The notes beneath the pieces were generated by a model, which worked only from the letters and a program-made list of their open reading frames with translations, was not told the DNA's origin and ran no database searches. Shown here one piece after another: positions 50,957-59,089 of a DNA stretch of 64,000 nucleotides. The first letter of the stretch is position 1. The number at the start of each line of letters is the position of its first letter. Both the position numbers and the translations under genes were made by a program. This DNA comes from Allomesorhizobium camelthorni. Its GTDB lineage: Bacteria; Pseudomonadota; Alphaproteobacteria; Rhizobiales; Rhizobiaceae. The stretch is taken from NCBI RefSeq assembly GCF_011045125.1, contig NZ_JAAKZF010000001.1, positions 124,001 through 188,000 of the forward strand, written 5' to 3'.

Positions 50957-52510
50957 ATGGCAGCGACACCCACTCCCATAATCGGCGGCATGCCCCAATC
51001 CTTTCTGGCATTGACGGGGATCTCCAAGCTTTATCCAGGGGTGACCGCGCTGGACGGTGTCAGCCTGCGCGTAAGCCCGGGCGAGGTGATTGGGCTGGTC
51101 GGCGAAAACGGCGCCGGCAAGTCGACATTGATGAAGATACTCGGCGGCGTGATCGAACCGACCGGCGGCGAGATCGAAATTGACGGCGACAGGGTCGACC
51201 GGCTTTCCGTCAACGGTTCGATGCGGGCAGGTATCGCCTTCGTCCATCAGGAACTCAATCTCTTCGACAATCTGACCGCTGCCGCGAACATCTTCATCGG
51301 CCGCGAGCCGCTCCGCGGAGGCCCGCTGCGCCTGATCGACACCGAAGCGCTGAACCGGCAGGCCAAGCCCCTGCTCGACCAGTTGGGCGCCGACTTCGAG
51401 CCCGACACGAAGGTCGCGGACCTCTCGCTCGCGCAAATGCAACTGGTCGAGATCGCCAAGGCGCTGTCGCTAAAGGCGCGGCTCGTCATCATGGACGAGC
51501 CGACGTCGAGCCTGACAGTGACTGAAACCAACCGGCTGCTAGCTGTCATCGGCCGTCTCAAGGCCGAGCAGGTGGCGGTCATCTTCATCTCACACCGGCT
51601 GGGCGAGGTGAAACAGACCGCCGACCGGGTGGCTGTCTTGCGCGACGGCAAGCTGGTCGCCGAGCTGGCTCGCGGCGAAATCGAAACCGGCACGATGATC
51701 AGGCACATGATCGGCCGCGACCTGAAGACGCTTTATCGGCCGCCGGCCGCGCCGCCGGGCAGCGCCATTCTCGAACTCGCCGATGTAAGGACGACCTACC
51801 GTCCGGGGCAGGGCGTCAGCTTTTCCGTGCGGGCGGGCGAAATCCTCGGCCTCGCCGGGCTTGTCGGTTCGGGAAGGACCGAGCTTGCCCGCGCCGTTTT
51901 CGGCCTTGAGCCTAAGCTCGGCGGCGAGATCAGGATCGACGGCCGCAAGGTCGCGCTTCGATCGCCGCGCGAGGCGATCCGGCAGGGCGTCTATCTCGTG
52001 CCGGAAGACCGCAAGCGCTCGGGCCTCATCCTGCCCTTCAGGATCAGCCACAATATCAGCCTGGCCAGCCTGAAGAGCCTGTCGCGCCATGGCATTGTCG
52101 ATCGCGCCGCCGAGCGCCGCGAGGCCGAGGCGCAGAAGAAGAATCTCGACATACGCTGCCTGGATACGACGGCCGAGGCCGGATCGCTTTCCGGCGGCAA
52201 CCAGCAGAAGGTGGTGCTCGCCAAATGGCTGTCGATGCAGCCGAGAGTGCTGATCTTCGACGAGCCGACGCGCGGCATCGACGTTGGCGCCAAGAACGAG
52301 ATCTACCGGCTGATGCGCGAGCTTTCGGACCGGGGCGTCGGGATATTGATGATCTCCAGCGACATGGAGGAGGTGATCGGCGTCAGCGACCGCATCGCGG
52401 TGATGCATGAAGGCGCGATTGCCGGCTTCCTCGACCGCGGCCAGTTCACCGAAGAAAATGTCCTGTCGCTGGCCGTCGGCCGCGCCGCAATCCGGGAAGC
52501 CGCAGAATGA
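50957..52510 (+). CDS. Two-domain sugar ABC transporter ATPase (RbsA-like)
   Basis: 517 residues. The first ABC domain has [28 protein letters not shown] and MDEPTSSLT. The second (about 265-510) has the degenerate [26 protein letters not shown] and [15 protein letters not shown]. The start could be ATG 50957 or ATG 50990 (MPQSFLALTGISK); the latter matches relatives better. The ATGA stop overlaps the permease start. Confidence 0.94.
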   Translation: MAATPTPIIGGMPQSFLALTGISKLYPGVTALDGVSLRVSPGEVIGLVGENGAGKSTLMKILGGVIEPTGGEIEIDGDRVDRLSVNGSMRAGIAFVHQELNLFDNLTAAANIFIGREPLRGGPLRLIDTEALNRQAKPLLDQLGADFEPDTKVADLSLAQMQLVEIAKALSLKARLVIMDEPTSSLTVTETNRLLAVIGRLKAEQVAVIFISHRLGEVKQTADRVAVLRDGKLVAELARGEIETGTMIRHMIGRDLKTLYRPPAAPPGSAILELADVRTTYRPGQGVSFSVRAGEILGLAGLVGSGRTELARAVFGLEPKLGGEIRIDGRKVALRSPREAIRQGVYLVPEDRKRSGLILPFRISHNISLASLKSLSRHGIVDRAAERREAEAQKKNLDIRCLDTTAEAGSLSGGNQQKVVLAKWLSMQPRVLIFDEPTRGIDVGAKNEIYRLMRELSDRGVGILMISSDMEEVIGVSDRIAVMHEGAIAGFLDRGQFTEENVLSLAVGRAAIREAAE

Positions 52511-53469
52511 ACCGCAAGGATTTTGGCCTGCTCATCCTTATCCTCGTGGTCGGCACGGTCGTCGCCATCATCAATCCGCGCTTCCTGTCGCCGGTGAACC
52601 TTTCCAACACCGCCAATCTCATCGGCCTGTTCGGAATTTTCGCACTCGGCCAGGCTTTCGTCATCATATCCGGCGGCATCGAGCTCTCCGTCGGCTCAAT
52701 CATAGCCTTGCTCGGTGTGATCTTCGTCGATCTGGTCTCGCTGGGCACCGTCAACTGGAGCGTCGCCTTCGCCGTCGTTCTGGCGCTTGGCTGCCTCATC
52801 GGTCTGGTGCACGGGCTGCTGATAACCAGGGCGCGCCTGCAGCCCTTCGTCGTCACGCTTTGCGGGCTGCTCATTTATCGCGGCGTAGCGCGCTACTACA
52901 CCGACGACGCCACCGCCGGCTTTCCTTTCGGCGCCAGCTTCCCGACACTGGAATGGCTGGTGGCTGGCCGCTTTTATGGCATTCCGCACAGCCTGATCGC
53001 CTTTCTCATCATTACGATCATCATGGCGGTCGTGCTGCACCGCTCGGTGTTCGGACGCTATCTGTTCGCCGTCGGCAAGAACGAGGAGGCGGCCCGCTAC
53101 AGCGGCATACACACGACCCGCATCATCACGGCGGCCTATGTGATCTGCTGCGGCCTGACAGCGGTGGCGGCGGTGTTCATCGCCATGTACACGCGGTCGA
53201 TCTCGCCATCCTCGCACGGCAATTTCTACGAACTTTACGCCATCGCCGCGGCCGTGCTGGGTGGCTGTTCGCTGCGTGGCGGAGAAGGCTCGATCATCGG
53301 CGTTGTGCTCGGCACCGTGCTGCTCCAGGTCCTGCAGAACCTGGTCAATCTGTTGGGCATTCCGAGTTCGCTGAATTTCGCGGTGATGGGGTCGGTGATC
53401 CTGCTCGGCGTGCTCGCCGACCAGCAATTCTACAGAACCCGCAAAAGCGTTGCGCGGGCAGCCGGCTGA
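52507..53469 (+). CDS. RbsC-like sugar ABC transporter permease
   Basis: 320 residues, eight to ten membrane helices. ALGQAFVIISGGIELSVGSIIAL and ELYAIAAAVLGGCSLRGGEGSIIGVVLG mark the family. It is coupled to the ATPase by an ATGA overlap and ends the plus-strand transport set. It is distinct from the minus-strand permease at 46761, so two complete membrane complexes are encoded here. Confidence 0.93.
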   Translation: MNRKDFGLLILILVVGTVVAIINPRFLSPVNLSNTANLIGLFGIFALGQAFVIISGGIELSVGSIIALLGVIFVDLVSLGTVNWSVAFAVVLALGCLIGLVHGLLITRARLQPFVVTLCGLLIYRGVARYYTDDATAGFPFGASFPTLEWLVAGRFYGIPHSLIAFLIITIIMAVVLHRSVFGRYLFAVGKNEEAARYSGIHTTRIITAAYVICCGLTAVAAVFIAMYTRSISPSSHGNFYELYAIAAAVLGGCSLRGGEGSIIGVVLGTVLLQVLQNLVNLLGIPSSLNFAVMGSVILLGVLADQQFYRTRKSVARAAG

Positions 53470-53494
53470 AAGCGACAAAAGCAAGCGCGCGCCG

Positions 53495-54781
53495 TCACTG
53501 GGCCGTTGCAGGCGGAACCTCGCTTCCCTGCCGCAGCCGCTCCATCACCTCCGCCAGTTGCTCGGGATAGTCGGGCATGAACGTCCAGTAATGGGGTCCG
53601 GAGGGACCTTCGCCCTTCGCCAGTCCACGCTCGTCCGGCGGCAGATGGAAGAGGAGCGTGATCAGGACGTCGCTGCTCACCCATGGATCGTCGTACCAGA
53701 ACGTATGCGACCGGTTCGAAAGGCCGGGAATGTTCTCAGGCCGCACCCGCAGCACTTCGAGACCGTAATTCGTGGCTGCCTGAAGCAGCCAGTCGGTGGC
53801 TTCCGGGCTGAGCTCCTGCATGTCTGGCCGCCCGGCGCGCGACGCGCGGTTGACCGCCTGCGACAGCCTGAGCGCGCTGTCGTTCATGTTCACGGCGACC
53901 GTAATCCGCTGCACATCGTCGGCATAGTCGCGCATGTCGTCGACGAAGGCTCGGAAATCGGCGTCGGGGGCGGCGTGATAGACCTCGCCGATCCGGAACG
54001 ATTGTGCATCCGGCTGTTCGGGGTCGCGCCCGACCATGGCCAAGGCGTCGCTGCCCACCGTGCCGCCAGCGCTGTAGGTGAACACGTCTATCTTCTCGGC
54101 ATCAGTGTTTTCGGCCAGCAGTTCGATCAGCTTCGCCAGATGCGGTGCTGCGCCAAAGGCGGTGATCATATCCCTGGAATAGCGCAGGAAACTCTCGGCG
54201 GTCGGCCAGGCGAACAGCACCACGACCGAATTGCGCCCGGTGAAATGATGCAGCTGCGCAGCCTGTCCGGCGGCCCGCTCGACAGTGGTGTTGGCGCCGT
54301 GAATATAGACGATGATGTCCTTGTCGCGGCTGCGCTTCAGCACGGCATTGATGTCGGCGAACCAGGCCTGCGCCTCCTCCGTCAGCGGCTCTCCGGTCTC
54401 GAATTCCGCCTGTTCGTTCAGGTTCTCGAGGTTGAGAAAGGGACGGCGGTCTTCGCTCGCGCCGGTGGACCAGGCGTAGATCCGGTCCCAGGTCGTGCCC
54501 TCTTCGCCGATCCTGATCGTCGCCACGCCCATATGCATGTCGCGCCCCGGCACCACCGCGTAGAGCCGGTTGCTGCGCGGGCCTATCGGCAGGCGGTTGG
54601 TCGCATAGAAAAGCGGGATCCTGGGGTCCTGGGTCAGGGCCGGATTGGCGGAGAAGGCGTTCACTTCCCCGTCGAGGAATGCTTCCGGGGCCGGCATCAG
54701 CCGCATCGGAGGGTGGTAGAACGCCAGCGCGACGGTGATGCCGATGACGGCCAGGCCAAGGATGATGATAAAGCGAACCAT
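53495..54781 (-). CDS. Membrane-anchored alpha/beta hydrolase, DUF900-like
   Basis: 428 residues. One N-terminal membrane anchor (4-21, FIIILGLAVIGITVALAFY) precedes an alpha/beta-hydrolase of the DUF900 group. PLFYATNR, DIIVYIHGANTTVERA (oxyanion-side HG), VVLFAWPT and the nucleophile elbow FTYSAGGTVGSDAL, where Ser is flanked by Tyr and Ala, are present. A C-terminal His candidate is in SNRSHTFWYDD. Likely periplasmic esterase; substrate unknown. It shares orientation with the next hydrolase but is 106 bp from it. Confidence 0.8.
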   Translation of the reverse strand: MVRFIIILGLAVIGITVALAFYHPPMRLMPAPEAFLDGEVNAFSANPALTQDPRIPLFYATNRLPIGPRSNRLYAVVPGRDMHMGVATIRIGEEGTTWDRIYAWSTGASEDRRPFLNLENLNEQAEFETGEPLTEEAQAWFADINAVLKRSRDKDIIVYIHGANTTVERAAGQAAQLHHFTGRNSVVVLFAWPTAESFLRYSRDMITAFGAAPHLAKLIELLAENTDAEKIDVFTYSAGGTVGSDALAMVGRDPEQPDAQSFRIGEVYHAAPDADFRAFVDDMRDYADDVQRITVAVNMNDSALRLSQAVNRASRAGRPDMQELSPEATDWLLQAATNYGLEVLRVRPENIPGLSNRSHTFWYDDPWVSSDVLITLLFHLPPDERGLAKGEGPSGPHYWTFMPDYPEQLAEVMERLRQGSEVPPATAQ

Positions 54782-54887
54782 GGTCTCCCCTCGAACCCGT
54801 CTTATATGTCGGCCGGCAGGCCCTTTACGGAAATGTCTCCAAGGAACGAAATCGCGCCGGAAACCGATTGCTCCGGCCTTTGCATGC

Positions 54888-55616
54888 TCAGTCTCTGACG
54901 GCGCGCAGGAACAATTCGCGAAGCGTCAGATCGTGATCGAAGCGCCCGTCGCGCAGGAAGTTCAACACCTGCGCGATCACCAGCGGGTTGTTCATCATGA
55001 ATGTATGGGTCGTCGGCAGGACGATGTGGTCCGCCATGCCATCAAGCTTGGTGCTCTCCACCGAAACCTTGCCGTCGTTCGGACCGTTGAACATGGTCGA
55101 CAGGATCGGATTGACCGAGCGGTCTCCGGCGATGATGCCCAGCTCGAAATCGGCAGGGCCGAGCGTGTTGGGGACGCTGTCGGGACCGGTGCCGAGTTGC
55201 AGGCCGGCGGGGCCGTTGAAGAATTCGAAGATACTGAGATCGCCGAGAGCGTCCACCACTTCCGAGCCCCGGTTGGGCGGCCCGAGCATGACGACGCGGC
55301 CAAGATTGTCGGGCCGGCTTTGCGGGAGCCACGCCCGGAGCACGATGCCGCCCAGCGAATGGGTGACGAAGTGGACCTTGCCGACCTCACCGCACATCGC
55401 GACCGAGGTGTCGACATTCGCCAGCAATTTGTCGATCGGGGCGTCGGTCGAGGGATAGGTTTCGTTGACGACCTTGAAGTCGACCGCACTCAGCGTCTCT
55501 TCCAACAGGAGGAAAGAAATGTCCGTGCGCGACAGTCCGTGGATCAGCACTACGCAATCCTGCGCCAAGGCCACCTGCGCAACCAATGAAAACAGAAGTG
55601 CCATGACATAGCGCAT
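54888..55616 (-). CDS. Exported alpha/beta hydrolase (lipase-like)
   Basis: 242 residues. The signal peptide (1-19, [19 protein letters not shown]) is followed by [15 protein letters not shown] (oxyanion HG), [12 protein letters not shown] (Ser nucleophile elbow), [14 protein letters not shown] and a C-terminal HTFMMNN with the likely His. It resembles small triacylglycerol-lipase-like hydrolases with Ser-Asp-His. ATG 55616 was chosen over 55634. It is the last gene left of the tRNA-Ser scar. Confidence 0.85.
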   Translation of the reverse strand: MRYVMALLFSLVAQVALAQDCVVLIHGLSRTDISFLLLEETLSAVDFKVVNETYPSTDAPIDKLLANVDTSVAMCGEVGKVHFVTHSLGGIVLRAWLPQSRPDNLGRVVMLGPPNRGSEVVDALGDLSIFEFFNGPAGLQLGTGPDSVPNTLGPADFELGIIAGDRSVNPILSTMFNGPNDGKVSVESTKLDGMADHIVLPTTHTFMMNNPLVIAQVLNFLRDGRFDHDLTLRELFLRAVRD

Positions 55617-55691
55617 GGACCAAATTAGTCCCACCGACCGGCGACCTCAAGGGCGTCGGCGCCGCGCTGTTTTCAAAGGTCAGGCTGAATC

Positions 55692-55717
55692 TGGCGGAGA
55701 GGGAGGGAGAAGAACCC
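55692..55717 (-). tRNA. 3' fragment of a tRNA-Ser gene (attachment-site scar)
   Basis: TGGCGGAGAGGGAGGGA (55692-55708) is the complement of a tRNA-Ser 3' end (acceptor strand, discriminator G, encoded CCA). GAACCC at 55712-55717 matches the T-arm. Only the three T-loop bases between them differ (GAA instead of TTC). No tRNA body follows beyond 55717. This is the form left when an element integrates into a tRNA 3' end and displaces the original end. The intact gene is expected at the far right end of the element on the minus strand. Confidence 0.65.
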
Positions 55718-55905
55718 ACGTTTCCCAACCCGAAGAATACCAAGCACTTAACCTCAACACTCCGAAAGGATCGCCCGGATTTTGTACCACTGAAATGTAC
55801 CATGGTGTCAAAAAGTGCGTCCCCCGATCCACTTTTGGCAGCGCAATCAGCCAGGCCATTTTGTGGCGCTTCACCAGACTGAGGATGTGGGAATGCCCTG
55901 AGCTT
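55718..55905. other. Non-coding gap right of the tRNA scar
   Basis: 188 bp. It contains a GTACCACTGAAATGTACC dyad (about 55785-55802) of the sort found near recombinase sites. No integrase gene or other coding region was recognised. Confidence 0.35.
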
Positions 55906-56028
55906 CTATTGCCGCTTGGCGCGATCTGGGCGCGGTTTGGCAGGCTCTTTACCGCGAAGGAGGCGCAATTCGCGCAGGGACAAAAATTCCGTCAGAAGCA
56001 GCGCCATAGCGGCCTTACACTTGAGCAT
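55906..56028 (-). CDS. Small basic hypothetical protein, 40 residues
   Basis: ATG 56028 to TAG 55906, preceded by GGGA. It encodes MLKCKAAMALLLTEFLSLRE and ends with a very basic tail (RGKEPAKPRPDRAKRQ), a short hydrophobic helix plus Lys/Arg-rich end. The amino-acid order looks protein-like, and it sits right after one of two diverged intergenic repeats. I do not recognise a family; coding status is unproven. Confidence 0.35.
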   Translation of the reverse strand: MLKCKAAMALLLTEFLSLRELRLLRGKEPAKPRPDRAKRQ

Positions 56029-56037
56029 TCCCGTGGG

Positions 56038-56070
56038 CGTCCGAGAACTGGCCGTCAATCCGTCTGCTAC
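56038..56070. repeat. Left copy of a diverged CGTCCGAGAACTG repeat
   Basis: CGTCCGAGAACTGGCCGTCAA, then a 5-nt longer spacer and CTAC. A second copy lies at 58999-59030 with two substitutions in the core. The two copies are in the same orientation and bracket the XRE, Rep-like and ribbon-helix-helix genes. Confidence 0.5.
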
Positions 56071-56089
56071 AGGCGTTGGCCCGCCTCGT

Positions 56090-56518
56090 TCAACGGACGC
56101 TCACCTTCCTGCCAGTGGCACAAAGACCGGCGCTCGTCGGGAACGGTGCCGTAGTTCCCATCGCCTTTATGCAGCGGAGGATTTCCATCTCTGTGCCGCC
56201 GCCATCCTGACGCATCGCGACGAGCACGTTGGTCCACCTGTCGTATTCGCTTTCGATGCGTGGCACACCGTGCAGCGCCATCACTTCGTCCAGTGCTCGC
56301 TTGATTTGCTCGCGTGTGTAGCTGCCTTGGAATACGGCGGCTGCCTGATCCAGAACGGAAACGGAAGCGGAGGGGGCTGCCTTCTTGTCGTTGCCGGTGA
56401 ATTGCCCAATGAGCGCGAACACTCCGATGACAGCGCAGATAGTCCACAACAGCGAAGGCTTCGCTGATGCTGGTTCCGCGCTGGCGGCGGTCTTTGGGAG
56501 GGCTGATCCTGTGCTCAT
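56090..56518 (-). CDS. Hypothetical protein with one membrane segment
   Basis: 142 residues. An Ala/Ser-rich N-terminus is followed by a single hydrophobic helix (about 23-41, LLWTICAVIGVFALIGQFT) and a soluble C-terminal part. That part has SYTREQIKRALDEVMALHGVP and RWTNVLVAMRQDGGGTEMEILRCIKAMG, which look helical. It diverges from the XRE regulator with 148 bp between. Lower GC than the chromosome to the left. No family recognised. Confidence 0.6.
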   Translation of the reverse strand: MSTGSALPKTAASAEPASAKPSLLWTICAVIGVFALIGQFTGNDKKAAPSASVSVLDQAAAVFQGSYTREQIKRALDEVMALHGVPRIESEYDRWTNVLVAMRQDGGGTEMEILRCIKAMGTTAPFPTSAGLCATGRKVSVR

Positions 56519-56559
56519 GGAATGCGTCTCAACTTCCGTGAAACTCTATATCTGGGAGC

Positions 56560-56583
56560 CTAATTGCAATTAGTTGCAATTAG
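56560..56583. promoter_or_regulatory. Operator candidate: palindrome plus tandem TTGCAATTAG
   Basis: CTAATTGCAATTAG (56560-56573) is a perfect 14-bp palindrome, and TTGCAATTAG occurs twice in direct tandem (56564-56573, 56574-56583). It lies between the divergent hypothetical and XRE genes, 84 bp before the regulator start, in the most AT-rich stretch of the area. Likely site of the adjacent XRE protein. Confidence 0.6.
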
Positions 56584-56666
56584 CTTCAGGTTTTATGTCC
56601 AATTCTGATTAAGCGGCACTAAATCGCATTGCAGTCGCTCCCTACAGCTATCGCTGAGGGAGCAGC

Positions 56667-57017
56667 ATGGACGATCTGCGAAAACGGTTTGGACGACTGG
56701 TGACGGCACACCGCAGGCGGGCTGGCTATACCCAAGAACAGTTGGCGGAGCGGGCAGGGGTCAGCGTCGATACAATCTCGAAGATCGAGGTCGGAGCGAC
56801 GGGCGCTCGTTTTCCGATGATCGAGCGGATCGCAACCGCACTTCAGGTTGATCCTGCAGAGCTGTTCAGCACTGAAATCCCATCAGGCGCGTTGAAGCGA
56901 GCGAAGCTGAATGAGGTTACGCTTACATTGGCTGGTCTGTCAGAGACCGACCTGCAATGGATCGGTGATCTGATCGGGGTTGCCCTACGACGAAACGGCC
57001 CCAGCAGGCCAGTTTAG
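56667..57017 (+). CDS. XRE-family transcriptional regulator
   Basis: 116 residues. The HTH is at about 8-62: RLVTAHRRRAGYTQEQLAERAGVSVDTISKIEVGATGARFPMIERIATAL, with the classic Q-x-x-L-A and S-x-x-x-I-S-K-I-E turns, then VDPAELF. The C-terminal 40 residues probably dimerise. It is a typical controller of integrated elements. It is convergent with the Rep-like gene and faces the operator candidate upstream. Confidence 0.9.
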   Translation: MDDLRKRFGRLVTAHRRRAGYTQEQLAERAGVSVDTISKIEVGATGARFPMIERIATALQVDPAELFSTEIPSGALKRAKLNEVTLTLAGLSETDLQWIGDLIGVALRRNGPSRPV

Positions 57018-57027
57018 CGGAAACCGC

Positions 57028-57981
57028 TTATCCCGGCCATTTGGTTGAAGCGATCTTGAGTGAAGCCAACATAGGCTTCCAATCCTTCCAAATCTCGTGC
57101 GGCTGCCACCATGGCACGGGATGCGCAGCGAGGTGCTTGCGGAACTTAGTCCGGCGATCCTTCTTCAGGAGCAGGAGCGCGTCCTTGAGCCCTCGCACCT
57201 GCACGCTATCGCAAAACATCGTCCACAGCCCTTCCTCGACTTCTGACGGCGCGACGGGCATGTTCGTCGTGAACTGCATGTCGGCAAAAGGGTTCGGCAG
57301 AGTTGGCAGCTGGTAGACCTTCATCCCCCCGAGGTTCACCAGCCGCCGTTCGATGCGCACAACTGACGGCCCGCTCCAGCCTTGGCCTTTGCTCAGCCGC
57401 TTCTTCTTGCGGCTGTAGATCAAGGTTTGGTTCCCCTTCGGCTTGCCATAAGCAAGGTTCTGGAGGATGCCGTTGATCGTCCACCGCATCGTGGTGCTGC
57501 TATGCTGGGGGAGAAACTGGAAACCGTCCATGCGCACACTCGGTAGGTCCACGGTTACGTCGATCCGAGTGACATGACCGTGCTTTGCCACATACTCCCA
57601 GCCGCCCGGCATGATGGTTATCATAGCGGCGTGAAGTTCGACTATCCCCAGCGTCCCGAGATCGACAGGGACGAACTCCAGCCGGATGCGTTCGACCTTC
57701 TTATGCGCCTTGTCATATGTCGCCTGAAAGAGCGGTAGCCTCTTGAAATCGACTATCGAGGGCAGGAGAACCCGCTTGCCGATCTGGAAACCTTTGCCCT
57801 TTGGACCGTTGGCCCATAGCATGGGGTCATCGAGGTTCTGAAAGAGAGCCATATAGATGTCATGCGCATCCTGATCCTTGTGGGGCTTTAGGACGATGCT
57901 AATCTTGTCGATAAAGGGGGATTTCGGGAGGGTTTCGGCCTTGTTAGAAGGCTTGACCTTATAAGTGATTTTGACGGGCAT
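57028..57981 (-). CDS. Rep-like replication-initiation protein
   Basis: 317 residues. The centre holds GHVTRIDVTVDLPSVRMDGF, similar to the R-x-D-x-x-x-D motif of Rep_trans/RstA-type initiators. TLIYSRKKKR and a later VVRIERRL (R-x-E-x-x-L) are the other family-like steps. Such proteins nick double-strand origins of small phages, plasmids and ICEs. The usual catalytic Tyr cannot be assigned with confidence. A decayed paralogue lies at 59090-59310. Lys-rich, basic protein. Family assignment is tentative. Confidence 0.6.
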   Translation of the reverse strand: MPVKITYKVKPSNKAETLPKSPFIDKISIVLKPHKDQDAHDIYMALFQNLDDPMLWANGPKGKGFQIGKRVLLPSIVDFKRLPLFQATYDKAHKKVERIRLEFVPVDLGTLGIVELHAAMITIMPGGWEYVAKHGHVTRIDVTVDLPSVRMDGFQFLPQHSSTTMRWTINGILQNLAYGKPKGNQTLIYSRKKKRLSKGQGWSGPSVVRIERRLVNLGGMKVYQLPTLPNPFADMQFTTNMPVAPSEVEEGLWTMFCDSVQVRGLKDALLLLKKDRRTKFRKHLAAHPVPWWQPHEIWKDWKPMLASLKIASTKWPG

Positions 57982-57999
57982 CCCGCATTGGGCCGTCGT

Positions 58000-58272
58000 T
58001 CATCGGTCGGACTGCTCGATAGCGTATCGGCGCGCCTTGCTGAGCGGAAACCGCTCAACGCTCTGTCCTTCATATTCGTGGACGCGCTTTTCCAGCCAGT
58101 CCAAGAGACCCCCGGCAGCATTGCGGCCTATTGCCGCCATTTCCAAACCTTCATCGAAGCTGACCGAAATCCTGTGGGTTCCGACCGGCGTCTCAGAAAT
58201 TGCATCGCAGAACTTGCCACCATCCGAGAAATGCAGTGTCACGCTGATTGCTATTAGACTGTCGTTGGCCAT
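58000..58272 (-). CDS. Hypothetical small protein
   Basis: 90 residues from ATG 58272 (MANDSLIAISVTLHFSDGGKFCDAI). A beta-rich N-terminal half (strand-like SLIAISVTLHF, GTHRISVSF) is followed by a helix (AAGGLLDWLEKRVHEYEG). It lies 18 bp upstream of the Rep-like gene on the same strand and so may be a replication accessory. No recognised family. Confidence 0.6.
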   Translation of the reverse strand: MANDSLIAISVTLHFSDGGKFCDAISETPVGTHRISVSFDEGLEMAAIGRNAAGGLLDWLEKRVHEYEGQSVERFPLSKARRYAIEQSDR

Positions 58273-58302
58273 CGTCACTACTCTCTACAATTGAACATTT
58301 GT

Positions 58303-58458
58303 TTAGGCTGCTTTGCGGGTGTCCTGCATAGCCTTGGCAGCCCTCAAGAGCTGGACGATGTACGAATTGACGCTGCGATCATCTTCCTTGGCACGGTCCT
58401 GAAGCCATTCCTTCAGGTCGTCGGGAATGCGGATGCTGAATGCGGTGCGGTCGTTCAT
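58303..58458 (-). CDS. Arc-type ribbon-helix-helix protein
   Basis: 51 residues from ATG 58458. AFSIRIPDDLKEWLQDRAKEDDRSVNSYIVQLL is the Arc/MetJ fold: a strand FSIRIP, a helix, then RSVNSYIVQ. It binds DNA as a dimer through the strand. A good TATATT -10 sequence lies on the minus strand about 20 bp before the ATG, and no Shine-Dalgarno is visible. It likely autoregulates and controls the Rep-like operon downstream. Confidence 0.8.
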   Translation of the reverse strand: MNDRTAFSIRIPDDLKEWLQDRAKEDDRSVNSYIVQLLRAAKAMQDTRKAA

Positions 58459-58544
58459 GGGACATTTGTGGTTTAATATAGGACCATTACGGTTTACAGC
58501 CATACCGTCTTGTCGTCAACACCGTAGCGGTCCATAAGAAGACC

Positions 58545-58802
58545 ATGATCGCAGACGCTCAAATGAAGATACGCCTCCCGCACCTCCTGAAGGAGCAGAT
58601 CGAAGCCGCAGCACGAGACAGCAACAGGTCGCTCAACGGCGAAATCGTCTTCCGCCTCGAAGCATCGTTCGGGTTCAGATCGCCGGGGCAACAACCTACG
58701 CGACGCGCAATAAAACGGGCGGCTAACGTCACGCTGTCAGAAGATGACTACGACTACATTGCGGGAAAAGTGCTGGCCCGCCTGCGGCGGCTTGAGGAAT
58801 GA
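58545..58802 (+). CDS. Second Arc-type ribbon-helix-helix protein
   Basis: 85 residues. MKIRLPHLLKEQIEAAARDSNRSLNGEIVFRLE is an Arc fold with an added basic linker and a C-terminal helical part (VTLSEDDYDYIAGKVLARLRRLEE). It is divergent from the other ribbon-helix-helix gene, with 86 bp between. The start could be ATG 58545 or ATG 58563; the latter begins at the DNA-binding strand. Confidence 0.78.
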   Translation: MIADAQMKIRLPHLLKEQIEAAARDSNRSLNGEIVFRLEASFGFRSPGQQPTRRAIKRAANVTLSEDDYDYIAGKVLARLRRLEE

Positions 58803-58998
58803 GACCGCAGACGCATCCAGTTCTGGAGGTGTGACATTAATTGCACAAGAACCGCGACCAGCAGCGGGAGTTGAGCCGCTTCTGAATTTGGTTTCTGGGC
58901 GCGATTTGGCGGCCTAGGGCCCCATATGGTGGTGCTGGGGACGAAATGGTTCTCCATCCCAGCGCCACTGCCGCCTTGCGTCACGCCGGTTCTGGTTT
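58803..58998. other. Gap without a recognised gene
   Basis: About 196 bp between the ribbon-helix-helix gene and the right CGTCCGAGAACTG repeat. Short open frames exist in both directions but none has a ribosome-binding site plus family resemblance. Confidence 0.4.
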
Positions 58999-59030
58999 CG
59001 TCCGAGAACTGACCGTCAAATCGCTACAAA
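58999..59030. repeat. Right copy of the CGTCCGAGAACTG repeat
   Basis: CGTCCGAGAACTGACCGTCAAATCG, matching the left copy at 56038 over 20 of the first 21 positions and then diverging. It touches the decayed Rep-like copy on its left side. Confidence 0.5.
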
Positions 59031-59089
59031 CCGCCGTGCCCGATCCGGGACCATGCTTCTCTGAACTGGTCTTCCTCGTATTCTCGGGG

